Shown here piece by piece: positions 27,479 through 34,277 of a stretch of 64,000 bases of DNA; positions within the stretch are counted from its first letter, which is position 1, and each line of letters starts with the position of its first letter. Location of the stretch: positions 186,001-250,000 of the forward strand of contig JAPOYR010000013.1 in assembly GCA_026706485.1 (NCBI GenBank). The letters run 5' to 3'. The translations under genes were made by a program, and so were the position numbers. This stretch comes from Chloroflexota bacterium (GTDB taxonomy: Bacteria > Chloroflexota > UBA11872). A model generated the notes under the pieces. The model saw only the letters and a program-made list of their open reading frames with translations. It made no database searches and was not told the DNA's origin.

Positions 27479-28507
27479 CTAGCGCCTCAACTCCTCGGGC
27501 GACCGACGTCGGCGCCGCGCGCGCGCGGAGGCCTCGTCCGCCGGCACGCTGAACCGATCGAAGACCTCGCGCAGATGCGCCGTTTCGTAGTGGGCGTAAA
27601 TCCGCTTGGTCGTATCCGGCGAGGCGTGACCCAGGATGTCCTGCACGTGCGACAGATTCGCGCCGCGATTGAGCAGCGAAGTGGCCTTCAGGTGACGGAA
27701 GCCGTGGGTCGTGGCCGTCACTCCGACCGCCGCCCCGTAGCGCTTGACGATCTTCCAGACCGACTGCGGCGATAGGCGGAGGCGTTCGCCGCCGCGGCCG
27801 GGATCGCGCGGCGCGCCGCGGTGGCGGATGAAGAGCGGCACATACGCGTCGCGTCGCAGCCCCAGGTAAGCGCGCATGGCCTCTCGTGCGTCGTCATCAA
27901 AGAAGACCACCCGCTCGCGCCGGCCCTTACCGGTGATCAGGGCCTGCTGGGCGTGCCCGTCGTCAACGTCCCGGCGATCGAGTCGCGCCACCTCCGCGCG
28001 CCGCATGCCGGTGCCATAGAGCACCTGCAGCAGGGCGCGGTCGCGGGCGAAGCGGAGGCGCGTCTCCTCGCCGGCGTCGGCTGGAATCAGCGCGGGCAGC
28101 TCGTTCTTGACATAATCAACAATGATTGCCAGCGCGTCGTCCACCCGCGGCGTGCGATAGCGCGGAGCCGACCGCACGCCGTGGAGGCGCTCCACGGCGC
28201 GCTCGATGGACAGCGTCGTCAGCGATCCTTCGCGCAGGCAATGCCTCAGGAACGCGCGGGTGGCGGCCACATAGGTCTGGATGGTCGCCTCGCGCTCGGG
28301 CCCAAGCTCGTCGGCCAGCGCCAGATAGAACCCCTCGAGCGCGCCGTCGTCCAGGCGGTCCAGCGTGATCTCCTCGGCTCCGGACGCCTGGCGCGCCCAC
28401 GCCATAAAGCGACGCAGCCCGGTGGCATAGGTGCTCCGCGTGCGCGGAGATTTCGCCCGCAGGCTGTCGAAGAAGCGCTCGGAGGCGGCGTGCAGCGTTC
28501 GATCCAT
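27479..28507 (-). CDS. Xer-like tyrosine recombinase
   Basis: Site-specific recombinase of 342 aa with a SAM-like N-terminal DNA-binding domain (about 5-115) and catalytic domain. Catalytic set visible: R169 in GTGMRRAEVARLD, K194 in GKGRRERVV, H268/R271 in THGFRH, H294 in LGHASPDTT, Tyr304 in RIYAHY. No phage or plasmid genes flank it. The start ATG 28507 is 7 nt after a good -10 box, so the mRNA would be leaderless. Its promoter overlaps an inverted pair of XerD-arm-like sequences (28517-28543). It could be a chromosomal XerC/XerD/XerS equivalent or a dedicated invertase. The Arg-rich tail (329-342) is unusual. Confidence 0.88.
   Translation of the reverse strand: MDRTLHAASERFFDSLRAKSPRTRSTYATGLRRFMAWARQASGAEEITLDRLDDGALEGFYLALADELGPEREATIQTYVAATRAFLRHCLREGSLTTLSIERAVERLHGVRSAPRYRTPRVDDALAIIVDYVKNELPALIPADAGEETRLRFARDRALLQVLYGTGMRRAEVARLDRRDVDDGHAQQALITGKGRRERVVFFDDDAREAMRAYLGLRRDAYVPLFIRHRGAPRDPGRGGERLRLSPQSVWKIVKRYGAAVGVTATTHGFRHLKATSLLNRGANLSHVQDILGHASPDTTKRIYAHYETAHLREVFDRFSVPADEASARARRRRRSPEELRR
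28107..28115 (+). repeat. TTKACATAA motif, copy 4 (plus orientation)
   Basis: TTGACATAA on the plus strand inside the recombinase gene, which reads Asp-Tyr-Val-Lys there with AT-rich codons (GAT TAT GTC AAG). Confidence 0.5.
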
Positions 28508-28514
28508 GGCATTG

Positions 28515-28543
28515 ACTTTACATAACACTGCCGCTGATGTCAA
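28515..28543 (-). promoter_or_regulatory. Putative sigma-70 promoter of the recombinase gene (leaderless)
   Basis: On the minus strand TTGACA (28543-28538), a 17-nt spacer and TAAAGT (28520-28515), then 7 nt to ATG 28507. Transcription would start at or next to the start codon. The same bases form the inverted half-sites TTTACATAA and TGATGTCAA, so a protein bound there would block the promoter. Confidence 0.5.
28516..28543 (+). repeat. dif-like site A (inverted XerD-type half-sites), motif copy 5
   Basis: TTTACATAA (28517-28525) and TGATGTCAA (28535-28543) are inverted halves separated by 9 nt. TTTACATAA is identical to the XerD arm of Bacillus-type dif. The outer 12 bp, CTTTACATAACA (28516-28527), recurs in inverse orientation at 29777-29788. 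Located directly upstream of the recombinase start codon. Confidence 0.5.
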
Positions 28544-28585
28544 ACCGCGGCAGAGAATTCCGGACGGGCAGGCCAACCGGGTTCC

Positions 28586-28675
28586 GTCATTCCGGCGGAA
28601 GCCGGAATCCAGTCCGGTTGCTGCGGGGCGTCCGAGGAATGCCGGATCCTGGACCCCGGCCTTCGCCGGGGTGAC
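28586..28675. repeat. REP-like composite palindromic repeat
   Basis: Two hairpins, 28586-28612 (CATTCCGGCGGAAGCCGGAA) and 28649-28675 (CCCCGGCCTTCGCCGGGG), bracket about 36 nt. The outer ends GTCAT/GTGAC and CCAG/CTGG mirror each other. This layout matches a repeat class seen in many GC-rich bacterial genomes. Nothing else is seen in the 285-nt gap between the recombinase and HD genes apart from the promoter. Confidence 0.7.
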
Positions 28676-28792
28676 GAGCTAGAGCTCGAGCGAGGGGGAC
28701 GACGCCGCTCACTCATTCCGGTGGAGGTCGAAGTGTCGACCAGACCAATCTGATGCGTGGCAAGGTCCCAATTCGACCCGGGCCCCGCGCGA

Positions 28793-29377
28793 TCAGGCGT
28801 CCTCGAGCAATCCTCCGGCCTCCGCCGCCCGCCAAAACGCGTAGTCGGCGTGATGGACGATGGTGTTCTCCAGGCTGCGCTCGACGAGCTCGCCCTCGCC
28901 GGAGTGGGCGCCCGCCATGTGCGCCACCTCTTCCGGCAGCCCCACCGTCAGGCAGATGTGTACGCCGTAAGCCGGGTGGCGAATCGACGGACGGCCGGCC
29001 TTCCGGGGCGACGCTTGCCAGCGCGCCTGGTTCTCGGGGTCGAATTCCCACGGCTTGCCCACGTCATGACACAGCGCGCCGGCAATCAGCAAGTCGCGAT
29101 CTACGTGAAGCTCGGGAAACTGCCGCTGCAGCTCGTCCCCAATCACGATGGCCAGTTGGGTCACGCCGCGAATGTGGTCGGCCTGGGTGCCGTCGATGAG
29201 CGTCGGCATTCCCGGGTTCCCGGACGCCGGGATGTCGGCGATGGCGTCGAAGCTGCTCCGGTCCAGCGCTGCGGCCCACGCCTCGACGACCTTCTCACGC
29301 AATTCCGTGTCGACGATCTCGGCGACTTGCGGCAGCTCGTGCCTCACGCGCTCGCGCTGCTGATCGGTATTCGACAT
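28793..29377 (-). CDS. HD-domain phosphohydrolase-like protein
   Basis: 194 aa with the HD metal motif CHDVGKPWEF (residues near 105), a preceding His in DHIRGV, and later HPAYGVH and IVHHADYA. HD proteins hydrolyse phosphoester bonds of nucleotides or similar; the substrate is unknown. ATG 29377 is preceded by GGGGAGGA. It lies alone between the recombinase and the enolase-superfamily gene, and inside the segment bracketed by the two dif-like sites. The 30-bp palindrome is about 95 nt upstream of its start. Confidence 0.75.
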   Translation of the reverse strand: MSNTDQQRERVRHELPQVAEIVDTELREKVVEAWAAALDRSSFDAIADIPASGNPGMPTLIDGTQADHIRGVTQLAIVIGDELQRQFPELHVDRDLLIAGALCHDVGKPWEFDPENQARWQASPRKAGRPSIRHPAYGVHICLTVGLPEEVAHMAGAHSGEGELVERSLENTIVHHADYAFWRAAEAGGLLEDA

Positions 29378-29470
29378 GGCGTCCTCCCCAGGCGTCGGCG
29401 ACCGATTCAGTGTGCCCCAGTCCGAAAGCACCCTGCGAGCGCCCGACGCACTCTCGTGCGCGCCGATAGA

Positions 29471-29500
29471 TAGTAGAACTAATACGCATTAGTTCTACTA
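29471..29500. promoter_or_regulatory. Perfect 13-bp-arm palindrome, candidate operator
   Basis: Arms TAGTAGAACTAAT (29471-29483) and ATTAGTTCTACTA (29488-29500) with a 4-nt spacer ACGC. In the minus direction it lies upstream of the HD gene and contains TAGAAC and TACTAT spaced like promoter boxes, so a dimeric repressor could bind there. It also contains the TAG stop of the upstream remnant. No regulator gene is adjacent. The cognate protein is unknown. Confidence 0.6.
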
Positions 29501-29698
29501 ATGCCGATCAAGAGCGAGCGGCTCCGCGAGCTGCCGCCCGGTCACGGGCACACAGCAGGCGTTGCACGGACCATCGACATCAGACGGGCGAAAAAGCCCC
29601 GCAAGTCCACCACGGCGGCGCGTCACGACCTCAGCGCCACTTCTCGCGATCGACCGCATTTTCCGCGAAAGGCTCGCACAGCCGCCCGCGTCGGCCAT
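29498..29698 (-). pseudogene. Possible remnant of a CxxCC zinc/iron-chelating (YkgJ-like) protein
   Basis: A 66-residue minus-strand frame ending at the TAG inside the palindrome. Residues 44-66 contain PCNACCVPVTGRQLAEP, whose Cys spacing and R-x-L-x-x-P pattern resemble the N-terminus of the YkgJ-like zinc/iron-chelating family (CxxCC followed by RELxKP). The remaining Cys ligands are missing. The upstream part is Arg-rich and not recognised. It may be a chance match or a gene cut by insertion of the palindrome. Confidence 0.25.
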
Positions 29699-29763
29699 GC
29701 GCCGCAGGCCGCCATCCCTTCGAGCGCCGCTTCAGTCCACCCCAGCTGGCACCGCGACACGTC

Positions 29764-29788
29764 ACGACATCATAATTGTTATGTAAAG
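29764..29788 (-). repeat. dif-like site B, motif copy 6 (minus orientation)
   Basis: On the minus strand TTTACATAA (29787-29779), a 6-nt spacer CAATTA, then TGATGTCGT (29772-29764). The 6-nt centre equals that of canonical dif sites. The 12 bp TGTTATGTAAAG (29777-29788) is the exact inverse of site A. Compared with E. coli dif, the XerD arm is well kept and the XerC arm poorly. Confidence 0.45.
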
Positions 29789-29802
29789 CGGTTGACCCGT
29801 CC

Positions 29803-31053
29803 CTACGACGCACTCACCAGGCAGCCCGCGGCCTCGATCGACCGAAACCGCTGATCGAAGGCCACGCTGCCGTCGTCTTCGGTCGTGGACAGCGTCACGC
29901 CCCGCTCGAACACCGGCTGGTTGCCGGCCATGAAGTCGGGCTCGTAGACGTCCCGGTCCACGTATTCGGCGGTGCGCCCGTCGGCCCAGCGAACCGTATA
30001 GATCGTGCGCGGGAGGTCGAGTGAGCTGGCGTCCGGTCGCCTGAGGCGGTGGATGAGATCCTCATCGACCGTTACGCCAAGGCCCGGCGCCTGGGGCACG
30101 GGCACATAGCCATGCTCCACTGGCAGCGGCTCAGTGAGCAGGTCGTAGGCGTAGGTGTTGAGGCAGCTGATGGCCGGCCAGCGCGCCGCCGGAAGCACCG
30201 CGCCCAGGTGCATCGCAAAGGCCGTCGTGATGCCGGTGCCCACCAACTGGAGCCACAGCGGCATGTTCGCGGCGTGGGCTTGCGCCCCCTGGTGCAGGCA
30301 GCTCGCGGCGCCGCCGCTAACGACAAATCCGTCGCACACGCCCTCTTTCACGGTCGTCAAGAACGGCGGCGAGTCAAAGTGCATCGCAATCGGGCGCGGC
30401 ACGGCCGCCCGCAGGGCGCGGTTGCCACCGATGTCCGTCTGGGGAATCGGCGTTTCGAATATCGCGACCTTGGGGTAGCCCGCCAGCGTCGTGAGCAGCG
30501 GTTTGGCGTGCCCGGCGTCGACCAGCAGCGCGTTGAAGTCCAGGTCCAGCTTCGCGTGCGCGGGCGTCGCGGCACTCACCGCTTCCACCTGCTCGACGAT
30601 GTCGAACCACGGGCGCGCCTTCAGCTTGAACGCGGTGTAGCCCGCCTCGATGCCGGCGCGCGCCTCGGACGCCCAGTCGTGCGGCGGCATGTCGTAACAC
30701 CACCAGGCCAGGGGGCAGCGCGTGCGCACGGCGGATCCCATGAGCCGGTGCACCGGCACGCCCAGCGCCTGCCCGACCACGTCGAACAGCGCCTGCTGCA
30801 GACCGGCGCCGAGCGAGTCGTCCCAGAGCAGGTCGGCCGGATTCGCACCCATGGCGCGGTCCACACCGGCGTCGGTGACGACGCCCCAGGTGTAGTGCGG
30901 CAGGGTCTCGCCCCATCCCACGAGCCCCGTGTCGGTGGTAACTTTGCATACTTCGGCAAGGGCCCAATCGGCCAGCCCGCGCCGCATATGGCGTCCCGCC
31001 GTGGGCGTGTGACCAGCGTCGACGACGATTCGCTCGATGTGTGTGATTTGCAT
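29803..31053 (-). CDS. Enolase-superfamily (mandelate racemase/muconate lactonizing) enzyme
   Basis: TIM-barrel enzyme that abstracts a proton alpha to a carboxylate. The catalytic K-x-K is in FKLKARPW, metal ligands in LDLDFN, IFETPIP and MHFDSPP, and the capping domain is at the N-terminus (MQITHIERIVVD). 416 aa from ATG 31053. Substrate unknown; sugar-acid dehydratases are common relatives. Such genes are expanded in SAR202-type Chloroflexota. Divergent from the M23 peptidase gene with a 101-nt gap. Confidence 0.85.
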   Translation of the reverse strand: MQITHIERIVVDAGHTPTAGRHMRRGLADWALAEVCKVTTDTGLVGWGETLPHYTWGVVTDAGVDRAMGANPADLLWDDSLGAGLQQALFDVVGQALGVPVHRLMGSAVRTRCPLAWWCYDMPPHDWASEARAGIEAGYTAFKLKARPWFDIVEQVEAVSAATPAHAKLDLDFNALLVDAGHAKPLLTTLAGYPKVAIFETPIPQTDIGGNRALRAAVPRPIAMHFDSPPFLTTVKEGVCDGFVVSGGAASCLHQGAQAHAANMPLWLQLVGTGITTAFAMHLGAVLPAARWPAISCLNTYAYDLLTEPLPVEHGYVPVPQAPGLGVTVDEDLIHRLRRPDASSLDLPRTIYTVRWADGRTAEYVDRDVYEPDFMAGNQPVFERGVTLSTTEDDGSVAFDQRFRSIEAAGCLVSAS

Positions 31054-31154
31054 CCCGGCACTCGACGGCAGGTAAGCCTCGAAGTCTCGCACGCGCACCC
31101 GGAGCGCCGCTGACGGTGGAGAAGCTGGCCCCAGCGGGGAGGATTCACTCGCCT

Positions 31155-31865
31155 ATGCCTCACTCCTCGTCGCTTCTTGGACGCCGACGGGTTCTGGCCT
31201 ACGTCGCCGGCCTGGGGCTGGCAACCGTCTGTCCGGTCGCGGCCCGTCCGGCGCCCGCCGTCGAGGCCCTATCGCTCCCAATCGCCGGTGAATCGTCACC
31301 CCGGACCTGGTGGCTCGACCAGTGGTATGGCAACACCACGTTTGCCTACCGCATGCGCCAGAGTATCTACAACGAAGGTCAGGGGCTGCATTTCGGGGTC
31401 GACTTCGGCATGGCCTGCGGCACGGAAATCATCGCCGCGGCGGATGGCATCGTGCGCGAGATCGGCGGCGTTCGCCGCGCGTGGCCGCTGCACGTATCCA
31501 TCGATCATCCCGGGCTCGGCATCACGACAATCTACGGCCATCTGTCGCGGAGCCTCGTGTCGCACATTGGTCAGCGGGTTCACCGCGGGCAGGTGATCGG
31601 CGAGAGCGGCGATTCGGTGACGTATGCCTGCAGCGGTTCGCCGCACCTGCATTTCGAGGTGCGGTACGACGCCATGCGCGTCAGCACCAACCCGTTGCTG
31701 TGGGTTTCCGCCGATTGGCCCGCGATCTACGCGCCTCGCGGCAGGCTCCCTTTCCAGATCGATCTCAGCAATCCTTCGCGCTGGCAGTCGATCTACGACC
31801 AACCGGACGTGCGCTTTGGCGGGCCTAATCTCAACGACTTCGAAAAGCCGTGGCCACCGGCATAG
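31155..31865 (+). CDS. Secreted M23 (LytM-type) peptidase
   Basis: Zinc endopeptidase acting on peptidoglycan cross-bridges or a structural LytM factor. The N-terminus has a twin-Arg-like signal (GRRRVLAYVAGLGLATV, cleavage probably after ARPAPA). Metal motifs LHFGVDFG and HLHFEV are complete, with IYGHLS between. 236 aa. ATG 31155 follows GGGGAGGA by 11 nt. It overlaps the next gene by 16 nt, so the two are probably co-expressed. Confidence 0.85.
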   Translation: MPHSSSLLGRRRVLAYVAGLGLATVCPVAARPAPAVEALSLPIAGESSPRTWWLDQWYGNTTFAYRMRQSIYNEGQGLHFGVDFGMACGTEIIAAADGIVREIGGVRRAWPLHVSIDHPGLGITTIYGHLSRSLVSHIGQRVHRGQVIGESGDSVTYACSGSPHLHFEVRYDAMRVSTNPLLWVSADWPAIYAPRGRLPFQIDLSNPSRWQSIYDQPDVRFGGPNLNDFEKPWPPA

Positions 31866-32815
31866 ACCCCGCCACCGTGCGGCTGCAAGCGGCGGTTTCG
31901 CGCACGGTGCATCCCGGTTGGATCTGGTCGCCTGATGGGGACGAGATCTGGATGCTCGACGTCGACGACGCCGGGCTGCCCTATACGCGGGCCGTGCACG
32001 TCCAAACCGGCGATGAGGGGGTCGTCTCGCACCTGTGGGGACGGTTTTCACGGACGGGACGCTACATCCTGACCGCCGGCCAGCAGCGCGAAACCGTCCG
32101 CGTACATGACCGCAACACGTTGGCCACGTGGGAAGTGTCGCGGATCGGCGGTCGCCCGCTCCCGAATCCGGCAGAGACGCACCTAGCCGGCAGCCTATGG
32201 AACTCAGGCGCCCAAGCGCCCTTTACCCATCCGGCGGACGTGGTTCGCATGCGGATGGATGGCGGGGATCGCCGCGTCGTCGCGCGGGTATTGGGCGGCG
32301 TTGCCGGATGGCGCGCCGACGGCATGCTGCTGGTGATCGGCAGCGACAGCTTGGAGGCGATAACAGCCCTCCGTGTGATAGGTCCAGAGGGCCAGCTGCA
32401 CGAGCAATGGCCGCTTGGACGGCAGGTGCTCGCCGTGAATGTCTCTCCCTCCGGCCGGCACATGACCTTTGCGGTGGTTCTCGACGAGCGCGGCCGCAAT
32501 GGGCAGTTCGCCATCGACCTGTTCAGCGGACAACGGTGGACCCTGCCGTCCCGCATGAGTCTGCGCTGGATGCCGGATGAGAGCGGCCTGTTGGCCGTTT
32601 CGCTCCGACGATCGCCCGGCCGCCCGTTTCGCCTTTGGCGTCTGGCGGCTCCCAACTTCTATCTGGAAGGCGCGCTGACGGATCCGACCCGTCACGAGGT
32701 CGATATGGAGGTGCTGGACTGGCGGATCAGCCCCAACGGCGCCGCCCTGGCATTCCGCACAGCGCGCGAGGCCCACTTGCACGTCCTCACCTGGGAGCGC
32801 ACCCGGGCCGACTGA
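31850..32815 (+). CDS. Uncharacterised beta-propeller-like protein
   Basis: 321 aa, not recognised as a named family. Repeated blocks of about 45-50 residues with WSPDGDEIWMLD, FSRTGRYILTA, VSPSGRHMTFAV, RWMPDESGLLAVS and ISPNGAALAFRT have the pattern of TolB/WD-type propeller blades (x-S-P-D-G-x). No signal peptide is visible at GTG 31850, although an internal start is possible. The overlap with the M23 peptidase suggests a joint role at the cell envelope; this is an inference from context only. It converges on gcvPB with 10 nt between stops. Confidence 0.6.
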   Translation: MATGIDPATVRLQAAVSRTVHPGWIWSPDGDEIWMLDVDDAGLPYTRAVHVQTGDEGVVSHLWGRFSRTGRYILTAGQQRETVRVHDRNTLATWEVSRIGGRPLPNPAETHLAGSLWNSGAQAPFTHPADVVRMRMDGGDRRVVARVLGGVAGWRADGMLLVIGSDSLEAITALRVIGPEGQLHEQWPLGRQVLAVNVSPSGRHMTFAVVLDERGRNGQFAIDLFSGQRWTLPSRMSLRWMPDESGLLAVSLRRSPGRPFRLWRLAAPNFYLEGALTDPTRHEVDMEVLDWRISPNGAALAFRTAREAHLHVLTWERTRAD

Positions 32816-32825
32816 GCCTTGCGTT

Positions 32826-34277
32826 CTAGCCGGCGGGAGTCCAGTTCACGTCCGGCGAGCGGTTGGCCGTCACTTCGTCCAGCCGGCGAGTGGGCGCGGT
32901 CATCGGCGCGGCGTGCAGCATCTCCGGATTCGACTCGGCCTCCTGGGCCACGTTGATCAGGGCCTCCGCGAATTGGTCCAGCGACTCGATCGACTCGGTC
33001 TCCGTCGGCTCGATCATCAGCGCCTCGTCGACGATCAGCGGGAAATACACCGTGGGCGGATGCACGCCGTAGTCGATGAGCCGCTTGGCGATGTCGGTGG
33101 TGCGTACGCCCAGCGCCCGCTGCCGCGTACCCGCCAGCACCACCTCGTGCATGCAAATGCGGTCATAGGGGATGTCGAAGTGCGGCGCCAGTCGCGCGCG
33201 CAGATAGTTCGCGTGAAGCACCGCGTCATCGGCCACCTCGCGCATGCCGTCCCGCCCCAGGCTGCGAATGTAGGTATAGCCTCGAATCAGGTTGCCGACG
33301 TTGCCGACGTGCGAGTGCACCCGGCCGATGCTGTCGGGACCCGCCGGCTCGAGCGCATAGCCCGCATCGCGTTGGACGATCTGCGGACCCGGCAGAAACG
33401 GCGCCAGATGCGCCTGAACACCCAGCGCTCCGGCCCCGGGCCCACCGCCGCCGTGGGGCGTGGTGAATGTTTTATGTAAATTCAAATGCATCACGTCGAT
33501 GCCCAGATCGCCCGGACGCACCCGGCCCAGCATCGCGTTCATGTTGGCGCCGTCGCCGTACACCTGCCCGCCGGCCGCATGCACGCGCCGCGTGACCTCC
33601 AGAATTCGCTGTTCGAACAGGCCAAGCGTGGTCGGCAGGGTGAGCATCAGGGCCGCCACGTCGTCGTTGAGCTTGGCGTCCAGCTCGTCCAGGTCGATGT
33701 TTCCGTCCGGCGCCGTGCCCAGGGGCCTGACCCGCATCCCGGTCATTGTGGCCGTGGCGGGATTCGTGCCATGCGCCGAGTCGGGCACCAGCACGGTCGT
33801 CCGCCGCTCGCCGCGACTGCGCATCCAGGCCTGGATGCAGAGCAGTCCCACCATCTCGCCCTGCGATCCCGCCGCGGGCTGCGTGGTGACCGTGGCGAAG
33901 CCCGCAATCTCAGCCAGCAGGGCCTCCAAATGGTGAATGAGCGCCAGCAGCCCTTGCACCGATCCCTCGGGCTGGTAGGGGTGCGGCTCGACCAGTCCCG
34001 GAAGACGGGCTGTCACCTCGTTGATCTTGGGGTTGTATTTCATCGTGCAGGAGCCCAGCGGATATATCGCCGTGTCGATGCTGTGATTGCGCTGCGAGAG
34101 GCGCACGAAGTGGCGCATCACGTCGATTTCCGAGACCTCCGGCAAATCGAGCGCCTCGCGAACCTGGCCCTCGGGCAGCACCGCTGTCGGATCGACGGCG
34201 TCGAACTGTGGCAGGGGCGGTCGCACGCCGGGCCGGCCGGGACTGGCCAGCTCGAAGATCAGCGGCTCGCTAGCCAC
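32826..34277 (-). CDS. gcvPB: Glycine dehydrogenase (decarboxylating) subunit 2
   Basis: PLP-binding half of the two-subunit P-protein of the glycine cleavage system. PLP Lys is in NLHKTFTTPHGGGGPG; also PLGSCTMKYNPKIN and DSAHGTNPATA. GTG 34277 gives VASEPLIFELASPGR, like family N-termini, and overlaps gcvPA by 8 nt; ATG 34298 would add seven residues. The NLHK codons are AAT TTA CAT AAA, including the very rare TTA, creating motif copy 7. Last gene of gcvH-gcvPA-gcvPB. Confidence 0.94.
   Translation of the reverse strand: MASEPLIFELASPGRPGVRPPLPQFDAVDPTAVLPEGQVREALDLPEVSEIDVMRHFVRLSQRNHSIDTAIYPLGSCTMKYNPKINEVTARLPGLVEPHPYQPEGSVQGLLALIHHLEALLAEIAGFATVTTQPAAGSQGEMVGLLCIQAWMRSRGERRTTVLVPDSAHGTNPATATMTGMRVRPLGTAPDGNIDLDELDAKLNDDVAALMLTLPTTLGLFEQRILEVTRRVHAAGGQVYGDGANMNAMLGRVRPGDLGIDVMHLNLHKTFTTPHGGGGPGAGALGVQAHLAPFLPGPQIVQRDAGYALEPAGPDSIGRVHSHVGNVGNLIRGYTYIRSLGRDGMREVADDAVLHANYLRARLAPHFDIPYDRICMHEVVLAGTRQRALGVRTTDIAKRLIDYGVHPPTVYFPLIVDEALMIEPTETESIESLDQFAEALINVAQEAESNPEMLHAAPMTAPTRRLDEVTANRSPDVNWTPAG
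33472..33480 (-). repeat. TTKACATAA motif, copy 7 (minus orientation)
   Basis: TTTACATAA on the minus strand at the PLP-lysine codons of gcvPB, with rare TTA (Leu), AAA and ACA codons next to it. Confidence 0.5.

Larger units (their letters stand above)
29378..29802. other. 425-nt intergenic region with palindrome, gene remnant and dif-like site
   Basis: From left to right it holds the HD gene leader, a 30-bp perfect palindrome, a short minus-strand reading frame that looks like a broken gene, unassigned sequence, and dif-like site B. Base composition around the palindrome and site B is far more AT-rich than the surroundings. No tRNA-like fold was seen. A plus-strand reading frame from 29501 has no supporting features and mirrors the remnant. 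Confidence 0.5.

Noticed and set aside
12509-28115. TTGACATAA copies read as -35 promoter boxes
   Set aside because: Most lie deep within genes without a -10 box at the right distance, and both orientations point away from gene starts.
29501-29854. Plus-strand 117-codon frame starting right after the palindrome
   Set aside because: No ribosome-binding site, basic low-complexity composition and runs into the enolase-family gene; probably a shadow.
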